Part shown: one piece after another, positions 18,108 to 26,830 of the stretch | Layout: each line of letters starts with the position of its first letter | How positions within the stretch are numbered: the first letter of the stretch is position 1 | NCBI GenBank assembly: GCA_017556705.1 | Contig: JAFYMG010000016.1 | Coordinates: forward strand, 124,001 to 188,000 | Reading direction: 5' to 3' | DNA: 64,000 nucleotides | Origin: Paludibacteraceae bacterium | Lineage (GTDB): Bacteria; Bacteroidota; Bacteroidia; Bacteroidales; Paludibacteraceae | Notes under the pieces: generated by a model | The model's database searches: none | Told to the model about the DNA's origin: nothing | Seen by the model: the letters and a program-made list of their open reading frames with translations, nothing else | Program-made: the position numbers and the translations under genes

Positions 18108-19400
18108 ATGAAATATCTTACTCCTATAGAAGCCGTTGGGCTAGTGAAATCGGGCGACACGATTGTTGTGCAAGGGTCAACCTCCATTCCGATGGTTTTG
18201 CTTCGTGCATTGACTGAGCGTGCTAGCGAACTGAGAGATGTGAAGGTGATATCGGGATTTGGTGTACACCCCGAAGAAGCACCATATGCTAAACGCGAAC
18301 TGATGGACTCGTTCCGTGCACTGAATATTTTTGTTCCTAACAATCTTCGTCGTGCCATGCGCGAGGGAGTGGCCGATACTATCCCATGTTTCTTGGGCGA
18401 GGTACCATTCCTATTCCGCAGTGGGCAAGTGCCTGTGGATGTGGCGTTTCTAAATGTGAGCGAGCCTGATGAGAATGGTTATTGTTCCTATGGTATATCG
18501 GCAGATATTGCTTTCTCTGGTGCAGAATGTGCGAAGACGGTGATTGCGCAAGTGAATAAATACATGCCTCGTACTTTTGGTGATCCCGTGATACATGTCA
18601 GCCAGATCGCTGCTATGTGTCGCGGCGATGAACCATTGATAGAGGTGCCCACGCCGATGCCAAGCGAAATAGAGACGCGTATTGGTAATTTTATCGCCAA
18701 TGAAATACCCGATGGCGCCACCTTGCAAATAGGCGTGGGTGGAATTCCTAACGCTGTGATCAATGCGCTGAGCAATCACCAACATCTAGGTTTGCATACC
18801 GAAGCGATAACAGATGGTGTGTTGCCATTGATAGAGAAGGGAATTATAGATAACTCACTCAAGAAAATTTATCCTGGTAAGTCCTTGGGTAGCTTGGTGT
18901 TAGGTTCGAAGAATCTATATGACTATATGGATGGTAATGAGGATTTTGTGATCCGTGACGTGGCCTTTACCAATGATCCTCAGAATATTCGTCAAAATCC
19001 TAGGGCGATGGCAATCAACTCAGCCGTAGAGGTGGATCTTACTGGACAGATTTGTGCCGATTCTATTGGCGAAACAATTATTTCGGGTGTGGGTGGACAG
19101 CACGACTTTATGTATGGTGCTTCGTTATCAGAAGGAGGTAAATGCTTTATCGCGTTGCCAAGTCTGACTAGCAAGGGGCAGAGTAAGATTGTGGCTAACC
19201 TAGCCCCTGGTGCGGGTGTGGTGACTACTCGTTTCCAAGCGCAGTATATCGCCACTGAACACGGTATAGTTTATTTGCGTAACCTTCCACTAGCAGAGCG
19301 TGCAAAGGCCTTGATTAGCATTGCTGATCCATCGGTGCGCGAAGAGTTGGAACGAGCTGCAGTGAAGCGCTTTGGTATCGGATTCTTGCGCCTAAGGTGA
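18108..19400 (+). CDS. Acetyl-CoA hydrolase/transferase family (4-hydroxybutyrate CoA-transferase-like)
   Basis: 430 residues. Family I CoA transferase: GSTSIPMVLLRAL near the start, LQIGVGGIPNAV, then HTEAITDGVLPLIEKG with the catalytic Glu at about 232 (which forms the glutamyl-CoA thioester), ISGVGGQHDFMYGA, and TEHGIVYLRNLPLAERAKALI at the end. In this operon it could move CoA from an aryl- or branched acyl-CoA made by IorAB to acetate, so that the energy is recovered as acetyl-CoA. The partner acid is inferred. A strong hairpin terminator ends the operon. Confidence 0.88.
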   Translation: MKYLTPIEAVGLVKSGDTIVVQGSTSIPMVLLRALTERASELRDVKVISGFGVHPEEAPYAKRELMDSFRALNIFVPNNLRRAMREGVADTIPCFLGEVPFLFRSGQVPVDVAFLNVSEPDENGYCSYGISADIAFSGAECAKTVIAQVNKYMPRTFGDPVIHVSQIAAMCRGDEPLIEVPTPMPSEIETRIGNFIANEIPDGATLQIGVGGIPNAVINALSNHQHLGLHTEAITDGVLPLIEKGIIDNSLKKIYPGKSLGSLVLGSKNLYDYMDGNEDFVIRDVAFTNDPQNIRQNPRAMAINSAVEVDLTGQICADSIGETIISGVGGQHDFMYGASLSEGGKCFIALPSLTSKGQSKIVANLAPGAGVVTTRFQAQYIATEHGIVYLRNLPLAERAKALISIADPSVREELERAAVKRFGIGFLRLR

Positions 19401-19420
19401 TAATAGACTAGTTAACAAAA

Positions 19421-19454
19421 ACGAGTGCGAGCAGATTTTTCTGTTCGCACTCGT
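19421..19454. terminator. Hairpin terminator between convergent genes
   Basis: ACGAGTGCGAGCAGA (19421-19435) pairs with TCTGTTCGCACTCGT (19440-19454), a 15-bp stem with one G-T wobble and a TTTT loop, between the iorA operon and ctpA. Confidence 0.8.
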
Positions 19455-19472
19455 AATATATAAATTTGGTTG

Positions 19473-21014
19473 TTAAAATGCCTCTATTGCGCGTTGGATG
19501 TCCTTGTCATAACGCAAGATATATGCATAATATCCACGGTGGTAGTAATAGCGCTTGACAATCTCTCCACCTAAAAGTTTCTCTATTTCATCACGATGTC
19601 GCTGGATAGCAGTACGATAATCTACTGTCAAACGAGGCTTAAATGCCTCAAGGTCGGCGAGTAGGATAGAGTCAATGTCTTCTTGCTTGGCCATATTAAT
19701 GAGTTCTCCTAGATAACGACCTGTTTCTGTCTCGTATGAGAACTGCTTTTCGTCTAAGAATTGGCAGAAATTCTCAATATCTTGATCTGTCAATGTAAAC
19801 TCAGTTGCAGGTGCAATGGTAGGATGTAGGCGGTAATAGCGGTTCGCATAGTCGAAGAACATATGGTCGCGGTAGAGGTTATAGGTGATATCCAGTTTTT
19901 GTGAATCGGTTAGCACAATGTCAGGTAATATACCTCCTGCAGTATCTCGGTGAAGTTGATTGCCCTTTTGTCGTTCGGCATAGTCAATAGCTTGAATACA
20001 ACGACCAGATGGTAAATAATATTTGGATGTTGTGACCTTCAAATGACCGCCAAAGGCAATAGGTCGAATGTTTTGCACTAAACCTTTACCAAATGTGCGT
20101 TCCCCAACGAGGGTAGCACGTTTGAGGTCTTGCAATGCACCTGCTACAATCTCGCTAGCAGAAGCTGACTGACCATCCACTAATATTACTAGCGGCATAT
20201 TAGGGAAGATAGGCGACGTCTGGGTGGTATAGGAATGGTTGGTACGCTCCACTTTGCCCTTGGTAGAAACAACTTCCGTACCTTTGGGAACGAAGTATCC
20301 TACAATCTGTATTGCCTCATCGATTAATCCACCACCATTGCCACGCAAGTCGATAATCAATTGTTGGATACCATGATTCTGTACCATACCATCGAGGGCT
20401 GTCAGTAGTTCTTGAGCGGAATTAGTTGTAAACTCATTAAAGAAGATATAGCCAATTGAGTCTTGCAATACGGTGGCATAGCCCACAGCAGGCAGGTGGA
20501 TGTCGCGACGTGTCACCTGTTTGGCTATTAGTTGACTATCTCGTTCCAAAATAATCTCAATGGAGGTACCTGCCTTACCACGTAGTTTCTCCGATACTTC
20601 TTTGGTGTTTTTGCCATTGCAATCCATACCATCTACTTTGACAAATCGATCGCCTGGCAACAATCCTGATTGTTGGGCTGGCATTCCTTCATACAACTCG
20701 CTGACATATACATTGCTATCGCGATACATGATAATGCTTCCTACACCGCCATATTTGCCTTGTGTCATGCGACGCAATTCGTCATCTTCACGTCTAGGGA
20801 TATACGCCGTATATGGATCTATTTTGTGGAGCATATAGTTGATGCTTGACTCAATTAAGTCATCATAGTTGAGCGTATCTACATAATTCATGTCTAGCTG
20901 ACGCATAACATCTGTGTAGATAGTCAAGTTCTTATCGATGCGTGTGGTTTGCGACTCTGCCAATAATGGCATCCCAATAGCTATACACAATATGCATATG
21001 ATACTTTGTTTCAT
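19473..21014 (-). CDS. ctpA: S41 C-terminal processing peptidase
   Basis: Exported serine peptidase with a Ser/Lys dyad. 513 residues from ATG 21014 (MKQSIICILC), which has AGGTGGAG eight bases upstream; a GTG four codons earlier is less likely. Signal peptide to about residue 22, N-terminal region, PDZ domain about 80-165 (GSIIMYRDSNVYVSELYEGM, GLLPGDRFVKVDG), then the catalytic core: DLRGNGGG, Ser about 287 in SASASEIV and Lys about 310 in TFGKGLVQ. Processes or degrades periplasmic proteins. Last gene of the minus chain from the subtilase at 26 kb. Confidence 0.93.
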   Translation of the reverse strand: MKQSIICILCIAIGMPLLAESQTTRIDKNLTIYTDVMRQLDMNYVDTLNYDDLIESSINYMLHKIDPYTAYIPRREDDELRRMTQGKYGGVGSIIMYRDSNVYVSELYEGMPAQQSGLLPGDRFVKVDGMDCNGKNTKEVSEKLRGKAGTSIEIILERDSQLIAKQVTRRDIHLPAVGYATVLQDSIGYIFFNEFTTNSAQELLTALDGMVQNHGIQQLIIDLRGNGGGLIDEAIQIVGYFVPKGTEVVSTKGKVERTNHSYTTQTSPIFPNMPLVILVDGQSASASEIVAGALQDLKRATLVGERTFGKGLVQNIRPIAFGGHLKVTTSKYYLPSGRCIQAIDYAERQKGNQLHRDTAGGILPDIVLTDSQKLDITYNLYRDHMFFDYANRYYRLHPTIAPATEFTLTDQDIENFCQFLDEKQFSYETETGRYLGELINMAKQEDIDSILLADLEAFKPRLTVDYRTAIQRHRDEIEKLLGGEIVKRYYYHRGYYAYILRYDKDIQRAIEAF

Positions 21015-21032
21015 AATAATCTCCACCTTTAT

Positions 21033-21479
21033 TTAGTTGATTTTCGGTAGTAATGTTGAAATATCATTGCCGTAACTATGCAATTCGCGCACAAGTGAGG
21101 ACGATATGTGCGCATATTCTGGTTGTGTGTAGAGCAACACGGTTTCTATGCCAGATAACTGCTTGTTGGCATCAGCTATATTGCGCTCATATTCAAAGTC
21201 TTGCACAGAGCGAACTCCACGAAGAATGCAGTCGGCATTTTGTGCTTGGGCGAAGTTGATAGTAAGGCCTTCGTAAACCATTACTCGTACACGCGCTTCG
21301 CCTGCGAAAACTGATTGGATGGTTTTGATGCGTTCATCGAGGGGAAAATAACTTTGTTTGCTGGCATTACGACCAATACCGATGATGATCTCATCGAATA
21401 GTTGTAGACCGCGCATCACAATATCGTAGTGACCAATAGTGAAGGGGTCGAAAGAACCTGGAAAAATAGCTGTCTTCAT
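21033..21479 (-). CDS. coaD: Phosphopantetheine adenylyltransferase
   Basis: Fourth step of CoA synthesis: 4'-phosphopantetheine plus ATP to dephospho-CoA. 148 residues, slightly shorter than the usual 155-160. Nucleotidyltransferase motifs FPGSFDPFTIGH at the N-terminus and ISSSLVRE (the ISSTxxR position) at the C-terminus, with RGVRSVQDFEYE between them. Eighteen bases above ctpA and 32 below the yigZ-like gene; the upstream gap is filled by a CACTAAACT tandem word. Confidence 0.95.
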   Translation of the reverse strand: MKTAIFPGSFDPFTIGHYDIVMRGLQLFDEIIIGIGRNASKQSYFPLDERIKTIQSVFAGEARVRVMVYEGLTINFAQAQNADCILRGVRSVQDFEYERNIADANKQLSGIETVLLYTQPEYAHISSSLVRELHSYGNDISTLLPKIN

Positions 21480-21481
21480 TT

Positions 21482-21515
21482 AACACTAAACTCTAAACAC
21501 TAAACACTAAACTAT
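21482..21515. repeat. Short tandem-word spacer (CACTAAACTCTAAACACTAAAC)
   Basis: Three to four copies of a CACTAAA/CTCTAAA word fill the yigZ-coaD gap and reach into the yigZ-like stop codon. Same word as at 3671-3696. Confidence 0.55.
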
Positions 21516-21904
21516 TCCCTACCTTTTACGCTATAATCTTTGAGCGCGTCAATGGTGGCTTCGCGGTAGGCTACCATGAGCCCTCCAGTACCAAGTAATG
21601 TACCTCCAAAATAGCGAACCACTATCACTAAGATATTATCCAAGTTGCGTGCGTCGATGCTTCGGAGGATAGGCATGCCAGCCGTACCATGTGGCTCGCC
21701 GTCATCTTTGGTGCGCCAGAGGTTTTCGCCTAAACGGTAGGCATAGCATACGTGGCGCGCATCGTGGTACTTCTTTTTGTACCACTTGATACGCTCCTTG
21801 GCATGCTCCTCGTCATTGATAGGCTCTGCAAAGGATAGAAACTTGCTGCCTCTATCCTTGAAGATGCCTTTGGTTGCTGTGGTGAATGGTATTCTTTCTG
21901 CCAT
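21512..21904 (-). CDS. YigZ/IMPACT family protein, apparently C-terminally short
   Basis: 130 residues. Matches the N-terminal IMPACT (UPF0029) domain: GSKFLSFAEP, HDARHVCYAYRLG, DGEPHGTAGMPIL, VVRYFGGTLLGTGGL. YigZ-type proteins usually carry a second, ferredoxin-like domain and are about 200 residues; here the frame stops right after the first domain (DYSVKGRE), exactly where a tandem-word repeat starts. Either a natural one-domain form or a truncation at the repeat. Biochemical role unknown; the eukaryotic relative regulates Gcn2. Sixteen bases after glyA. Confidence 0.85.
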   Translation of the reverse strand: MAERIPFTTATKGIFKDRGSKFLSFAEPINDEEHAKERIKWYKKKYHDARHVCYAYRLGENLWRTKDDGEPHGTAGMPILRSIDARNLDNILVIVVRYFGGTLLGTGGLMVAYREATIDALKDYSVKGRE

Positions 21905-21919
21905 TATAATCTATTCAAT

Positions 21920-23200
21920 TTACCATGCGAAGAGTGGGTATTTCACCATCTCGGCATTCACTTCAGCACGTACTTGTGCGATATTCTCCTCTGACTCTGG
22001 ATTTTGAAGTACACGATCAATAAGCTCTACGATCCATGACATTTTGTCCTCTTTCAATCCACGAGTAGTGATAGCTGGTGTACCGAAACGCAAACCGCTG
22101 GTTTGGAATGCAGAACGAGAATCGAATGGTACCATGTTCTTGTTAGTTGTGATGTCTGCAGCTACGAGAGCTTTCTCTGCTACTTTACCAGTCAATTCTG
22201 GGTATTTGGTACGCAAGTCCACCAACATGGAGTGGTTGTCCGTGCCATCAGAAATAATCTTATATCCTTTGTCCATCAATGCTTTAGCCATAGCAGCAGC
22301 ATTGAGTTGTACTTGCTTTTGATATTCCTTAAACTCAGGTTGAAGTGCTTCTCCGAAGGCTACTGCTTTGGCGGCGATCACATGCTCCAATGGCCCGCCT
22401 TGTGTACCTGGGAACACGGCTGAGTCGAGCAATGCTGACATCATTTTTACTTCGCCTTTTGGAGTGGTCTTGCCCAATGGATTAGGGAAATCTTTACCCA
22501 TTAAGATGATACCGCCACGAGGACCACGAAGGGTCTTGTGGGTAGTAGAGGTAACGATATGTGCATGCTTTACTGGGTTCTCCAACAAGCCCGCTGCTAT
22601 CAAACCAGCAGGATGTGCCATATCTACCATAAAGAGTGCATCAATCTCATCTGCTACACGGCGAATACGTGCATAGTCCCACTCGCGGCTGTATGCACTT
22701 GCGCCTGCGATGATGAGTTTTGGTTTGTGCTTACGTGCTACCATCTCCAATTGGTCGTAATCCACGCGACCTGTATCTTCTTTTACATTGTATTCCAATG
22801 CGTTGAACATCAAACCAGAAAAATTGACTGGCGAACCGTGGCTGAGGTGACCGCCGTGGCTGAGGTTCAAGCCGAGGAACGTGTCGCCTGCTTGCAGACA
22901 TGCCATGAAGACTGCCATATTGGCTTGTGCTCCAGAGTGTGGTTGTACGTTAGCATATTCTGCATCAAAGAGTTGGCAAAGGCGTTGGCGTGCGATATTC
23001 TCACTCTCATCTACCACCTCGCAACCTCCATAATAGCGTTTGCCGGGATAACCTTCTGCATACTTATTGGTCAGTACGCTACCCATAGCTGCCATCACTT
23101 GGTCGCTCACGAAGTTCTCACTGGCAATCAATTCGATGCCCTTCATCTGACGCTCTTTTTCGCGTTGGATAATGTCAAAAATAACTGAATCTTTAATCAT
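21920..23200 (-). CDS. glyA: Serine hydroxymethyltransferase
   Basis: PLP enzyme interconverting serine and glycine with tetrahydrofolate, the main one-carbon source in the cytosol. 426 residues. IELIASENF at the N-terminus, [36 protein letters not shown], and the PLP lysine Lys222 in [14 protein letters not shown]. Eighteen bases after the cupin-ManA gene. With gcvT elsewhere in the window it belongs to glycine and folate metabolism. Very secure. Confidence 0.98.
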   Translation of the reverse strand: MIKDSVIFDIIQREKERQMKGIELIASENFVSDQVMAAMGSVLTNKYAEGYPGKRYYGGCEVVDESENIARQRLCQLFDAEYANVQPHSGAQANMAVFMACLQAGDTFLGLNLSHGGHLSHGSPVNFSGLMFNALEYNVKEDTGRVDYDQLEMVARKHKPKLIIAGASAYSREWDYARIRRVADEIDALFMVDMAHPAGLIAAGLLENPVKHAHIVTSTTHKTLRGPRGGIILMGKDFPNPLGKTTPKGEVKMMSALLDSAVFPGTQGGPLEHVIAAKAVAFGEALQPEFKEYQKQVQLNAAAMAKALMDKGYKIISDGTDNHSMLVDLRTKYPELTGKVAEKALVAADITTNKNMVPFDSRSAFQTSGLRFGTPAITTRGLKEDKMSWIVELIDRVLQNPESEENIAQVRAEVNAEMVKYPLFAW

Positions 23201-23217
23201 GATTTATATTGTTGTTT

Positions 23218-24594
23218 TTATATATTACTCATATGTAGGAATTGCGAAATCATACGACGGAAAGTACTTTGTGTACTATTATCAAGATATGATTCCAATA
23301 CTTTTACCTCGTCACTAACAGGTATAATATCATAGTCTGCTATCGCAGCAGGGATAAGGCTTGAATAGCCTTCTTGCAGCGTAATTTCATCGTGCGTACT
23401 ACGGATTCGAATCTTACATTGTCCTTTAGTGCAAGTGTGAATAACAAACGAATCATACTTAATCATATTACGATGAATAGGTTCCTTAATTGAAACCACA
23501 CGAACAGTAAAGTGTTCGGTATCTAGACATGCATTCGCTGTGTCGATAGAGTCCTTGTATGTATTGCGATATTCTGGATATACCTTGAAATCAAGTGCTT
23601 GTGCTGCTAATTCAGTGTGCAACTCACGTGGCTTTCCGTCCAACCCCATACGATCATAGTCGTAGATACGATAGGTGACATCTGATGATTGTTGCACCTC
23701 GGCGAGCAGTACGCCTTTGCCGATGGCATGCACGCGTCCGGCTGGAATATAGAACACATCTCCTGTGTGTACAGGATGCTTTGCCAAAGCATCTATTATG
23801 CTTCCGTCTTTCACCTTGCGAGCATATTCCTTCTCACTCAATTCCTCTTTGAATCCTGCGTAGATATATGCGTCTGGCTGGGCATCAATGATATACCACA
23901 TTTCTGTTTTGCCGAGTTTGTTGTGCTCGCGCAAGGCCATCGTATTATCAGGATGCACTTGCACACTGAGGTCAGCACTGGTGTCAATGAATTTTACTAG
24001 GATAGGTAACTTATTATCATATCGCTTTGCAACTGCTTTTCCTAGTATCGCTTCAGGCATTTTTTTTATCACATCTGGTAGAGAGTAACCTGCCCATGTA
24101 CCATTAGCGATAATAGATGGCGAACTATCTACAGCCGACACTTCCCAACTTTCGCCGATATGGTCTTGCTGTGGAAGATTCTTCCAAGGTGTAAGGCGAG
24201 TGCTTCCCCAAATAGTGGCATGCAGATTAGGCTCTAGCATCATCGGATAGAGCTTGGTACGTTGCGATTCAATCACGCAACCCATTGCCAACATGCGCAC
24301 GTCAGTGATAGCGTGCAATTGGTATGTGTTGAGTTGTTCAATAAAAAGAAAGTCATCTTTTTTACATTGATGAATGGTGCCATTGATGGTCACCTCTAGA
24401 GTACCATCCAATATATAGAAAGCATCTTGCAAATCAGGGTGGATATGCATTGCACTTTCTTCGCCTGCCTTGAGGTCAATCACCGCGATCTGCGTAATAC
24501 TGCATCCACTCTCATGCGAGGAGAGCAGTACGCGCTTCATACCCATTTCATAGGATGTGCCCGCGGGTGTGATATCGTTAAGATGTTTGTGCAT
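23218..24594 (-). CDS. manA: Fusion of a cupin domain and type I mannose-6-phosphate isomerase
   Basis: 458 residues in two parts. Residues about 1-110 form a single cupin (AMHIHPDLQDAFYILDGTLEV, His50 and His52). Residues about 115-458 are a compact bacterial ManA: ESWEVSA, VQVHPDN (His214), TEMWYII (Glu231) and DVFYIPAGRVHAIG (His289) supply the zinc site, followed by YDYDR. ManA interconverts mannose-6-phosphate and fructose-6-phosphate. The extra N-terminal cupin could bind a sugar or metal, or regulate; its role is unknown. The start codon directly abuts the stop of the subtilase gene. Confidence 0.88.
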   Translation of the reverse strand: MHKHLNDITPAGTSYEMGMKRVLLSSHESGCSITQIAVIDLKAGEESAMHIHPDLQDAFYILDGTLEVTINGTIHQCKKDDFLFIEQLNTYQLHAITDVRMLAMGCVIESQRTKLYPMMLEPNLHATIWGSTRLTPWKNLPQQDHIGESWEVSAVDSSPSIIANGTWAGYSLPDVIKKMPEAILGKAVAKRYDNKLPILVKFIDTSADLSVQVHPDNTMALREHNKLGKTEMWYIIDAQPDAYIYAGFKEELSEKEYARKVKDGSIIDALAKHPVHTGDVFYIPAGRVHAIGKGVLLAEVQQSSDVTYRIYDYDRMGLDGKPRELHTELAAQALDFKVYPEYRNTYKDSIDTANACLDTEHFTVRVVSIKEPIHRNMIKYDSFVIHTCTKGQCKIRIRSTHDEITLQEGYSSLIPAAIADYDIIPVSDEVKVLESYLDNSTQSTFRRMISQFLHMSNI

Positions 24595-26004
24595 TTATTC
24601 TGCTATTTTATTACCTAGTATATCGTACATATATCCGTTATGTAAGATATATAGTCGTCCGTTTTGAATTATTTTGTTGTGCAAAGACTCCTTTACAATT
24701 GGTGAAAGATCATCCATTGCCTCCATAGTATATGCTTTCCAGGCATTGGGAATACCATAGCCATATTGTTCATGCGGTTGAGCATAGCGATTGGCAGAAC
24801 GAATGATTCGCTCGCGTATCTCCATGTTAGTCGCATTGGGTAAAGCCGACCACAAGCATGCGGCCATACCGGCCAACAAGGGACATGCAAAACTTGTGCC
24901 ATTGCCCTGTTGCACTGCCTCATTACTTGGGTTGAGCAATGATGTTTGTTTGCCTACAGCGCATACTTCAGGTTTCACCCTTCCGTCTGCGGAAGGACCA
25001 TATGATGAGAAATTTGCAATATCTCCTGCAATATCTACTGCACCAACGGTCAATATACTATCAGCATCCGCTGGGGTTGATAGATAATGCCATGCATTGT
25101 TACCGTCATTACCTATCGCCATAACCAGTAACATTCCTTTGCGTGCAGCTATTATAGCCGCTTGTGCGCCGCGTGACGTGTGCCCATTCATGTCCTCATA
25201 AGCGAAGTTAAAGGATTGGTTGTCAAAGGTTGTGTATCCTAATGAGGTAGATACGATATGCAATCCCAACGAGTCTGCCATCTCAATTGCCGCTACCCAA
25301 TTATCAATTTCTTTAGGACTTTCGGTATAGTGCTCCTCTGTGCGGAATAGGAAATACTTCGCTTCGGTAGCACTCCCCTCATAATTCTCTGTTTGTGCCA
25401 TGATGGTGGTCAAACACAAGGTACCATGGTTGCCTGTTGTACCGAAAAAATCATCGGTGTCATCCGTAAAATCAGCATATCCTAACCATTTTTCACGAGG
25501 AAGTGCTGACAAACTATCCGCATTATAAAATCCTCCATCAGCCAATCCAATGCGTATTCCTTGCCCTTTGTAGCCTATTTGGTGCAGTGGCAAGAGATTA
25601 TAGATGACATGTTGCTCCGTTGTAACTGATGGAATATCCAGTGGTATAGAATCGACCATCACCTTCTTCCGTAGGGATATTGAAGAGCAAATGAGGTTTG
25701 TGCCCTCCTCACGTGTCACATACATTGTATCAATAAAATCACATTGCTCAACTGGCAATATCGCATCCATAGGTAACTCTATTGTAGCCCCATTTAGCCA
25801 TCGCGACGTATGCAGTATCCTCGCACCCATAGCACGCACGGAGTCCAAATATATGGGTGACACTTCATAGTCCATCGAATCAATGACTATTCCCCGTTGT
25901 TCTCGCATTTGCATGGCCAATTCGCTGAGACACACCCTCTCCGAGCCCACTTTATCAGTGAACTGCAAGAAGAATATCGTGAGTATAGCAAGGATAGTTT
26001 GCAT
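24595..26004 (-). CDS. Secreted S8 subtilisin-like serine peptidase
   Basis: 469 residues from ATG 26004; an in-frame TTG four codons earlier lies inside the promoter. Signal peptide MQTILAILTIFFLQF. Catalytic triad: Asp156 (IGLADGGFYN), His193 (TTGNHGTL), Ser371 (GNGTSFACP), with oxyanion Asn in AIGNDGNN. A pro-region of about 125 residues precedes the domain. The last 27 residues (NGRLYILHNGYMYDILGNK) are a tail shared with the proteins ending at 808 and 46000. First gene of the minus chain to ctpA. The start codon is only ten bases from the -7 box, so the mRNA may be almost leaderless. Confidence 0.92.
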   Translation of the reverse strand: MQTILAILTIFFLQFTDKVGSERVCLSELAMQMREQRGIVIDSMDYEVSPIYLDSVRAMGARILHTSRWLNGATIELPMDAILPVEQCDFIDTMYVTREEGTNLICSSISLRKKVMVDSIPLDIPSVTTEQHVIYNLLPLHQIGYKGQGIRIGLADGGFYNADSLSALPREKWLGYADFTDDTDDFFGTTGNHGTLCLTTIMAQTENYEGSATEAKYFLFRTEEHYTESPKEIDNWVAAIEMADSLGLHIVSTSLGYTTFDNQSFNFAYEDMNGHTSRGAQAAIIAARKGMLLVMAIGNDGNNAWHYLSTPADADSILTVGAVDIAGDIANFSSYGPSADGRVKPEVCAVGKQTSLLNPSNEAVQQGNGTSFACPLLAGMAACLWSALPNATNMEIRERIIRSANRYAQPHEQYGYGIPNAWKAYTMEAMDDLSPIVKESLHNKIIQNGRLYILHNGYMYDILGNKIAE

Positions 26005-26013
26005 ATTTCGGTG

Positions 26014-26045
26014 CAAAGTTACAAAAAAAATCGCATATTTGCAAA
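26014..26045 (-). promoter_or_regulatory. Promoter of the subtilase-manA-glyA-yigZ-coaD-ctpA chain
   Basis: TTTG (26045-26042), a 20-base spacer, TAACTTTG (26021-26014) on the minus strand, with the ATG only nine bases beyond the box. Confidence 0.8.
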
Positions 26046-26118
26046 TAAAATCTAAGATTTTATTGAAAATGTACTACGATTATCAGATAAATACTGCTAA
26101 AGACGTATAGAATACCCT

Positions 26119-26154
26119 AAAAAAAACTCACCCTGCAGAATCCTGCAAGGTGAG
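26119..26154 (-). terminator. Intrinsic terminator of the small secreted protein gene
   Basis: CTCACC...GGTGAG outer stem (26127-26132 with 26149-26154) with an inner CTGCA/TGCAG pairing, followed on the minus strand by eight T. Confidence 0.85.
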
Positions 26155-26178
26155 ATGATTATATTCTCATTGCTTGAA

Positions 26179-26631
26179 TTAGCGCACTAAACGTACTGAA
26201 AAACTATTGCAACGATTTACTTGGTAAACAGAAACTTTGCTTGCATCAAAGAAAATGTAATTAGCTGCATCATAATCTGTTACGGTACAAGACCAATAGT
26301 ATCCACCTAATCCTACGTAGAGCAAATCACCATTGCAATTGTAGTAACCAGAAGCGGGAAGTGTGATGAAGTTACCGTTTGGCCCTGTCACATGGTAGCC
26401 GTTACCATACCAACTCCATACACATTCTTTCTTCAACTCTTCCAATTGTACGCTGGTTGGTAATTGATTGCCCAATTTCTGCATTGCCTCGTCATAGGTG
26501 TAAAAACCAGGCTCATCTACAGACTTCCAGAGTGTACCACTTGGCAAACCGAGGTCCACATACTCCATTTGTTGAGCTGATGCTGATAATGCCATTAAGC
26601 AAATCAAGCAAAAAGAGAAAAGTTTCTTCAT
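26179..26631 (-). CDS. Small secreted protein with a FISUMP/DUF1566-like domain
   Basis: 150 residues from ATG 26631 (MKKLFSFCLICLMALSASAQ, signal peptide). The mature part starts EYVDLGLPSGTLWKSVDE, then TYDEAMQKLGNQLPTSVQLEEL, and later YYWSCT and NSFSVRLVR. This is the pattern of the short domain annotated in Bacteroidota and Fibrobacter as FISUMP-like or DUF1566, a C-type-lectin-like fold found on surface proteins; usually it sits at the end of larger lipoproteins, here it is nearly the whole protein. Function unknown. Own promoter and terminator, so monocistronic. Confidence 0.65.
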   Translation of the reverse strand: MKKLFSFCLICLMALSASAQQMEYVDLGLPSGTLWKSVDEPGFYTYDEAMQKLGNQLPTSVQLEELKKECVWSWYGNGYHVTGPNGNFITLPASGYYNCNGDLLYVGLGGYYWSCTVTDYDAANYIFFDASKVSVYQVNRCNSFSVRLVR

Positions 26632-26693
26632 ATTTATCATGATTTTAAGTTAATACTTCGTGTTATAAAGCCTTCTATAGGCGTTTTGGACGG

Positions 26694-26725
26694 CAAAATT
26701 ACAACATTTTTTTGAATAATGCAAA
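26694..26725 (-). promoter_or_regulatory. Promoter of the small secreted protein gene
   Basis: TTTG (26725-26722), a 20-base spacer, TAATTTTG (26701-26694) on the minus strand; the leader is about 60 bases. Confidence 0.75.
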
Positions 26726-26751
26726 TATTTTAAAGAAAAATATGTGAAAAA

Positions 26752-26783
26752 TTTGTAATATTTAGAAAAAAGATATAACTTTG
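26752..26783 (+). promoter_or_regulatory. Promoter of the membrane protein gene at 26.8 kb
   Basis: TTTG (26752-26755), a 20-base spacer, TAACTTTG (26776-26783), divergent from the preceding promoter. Confidence 0.8.
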
Positions 26784-26830
26784 CATCCTAAAAAGACAAA
26801 ATATTGTATAACTTTTAAATTTTATTTTTT

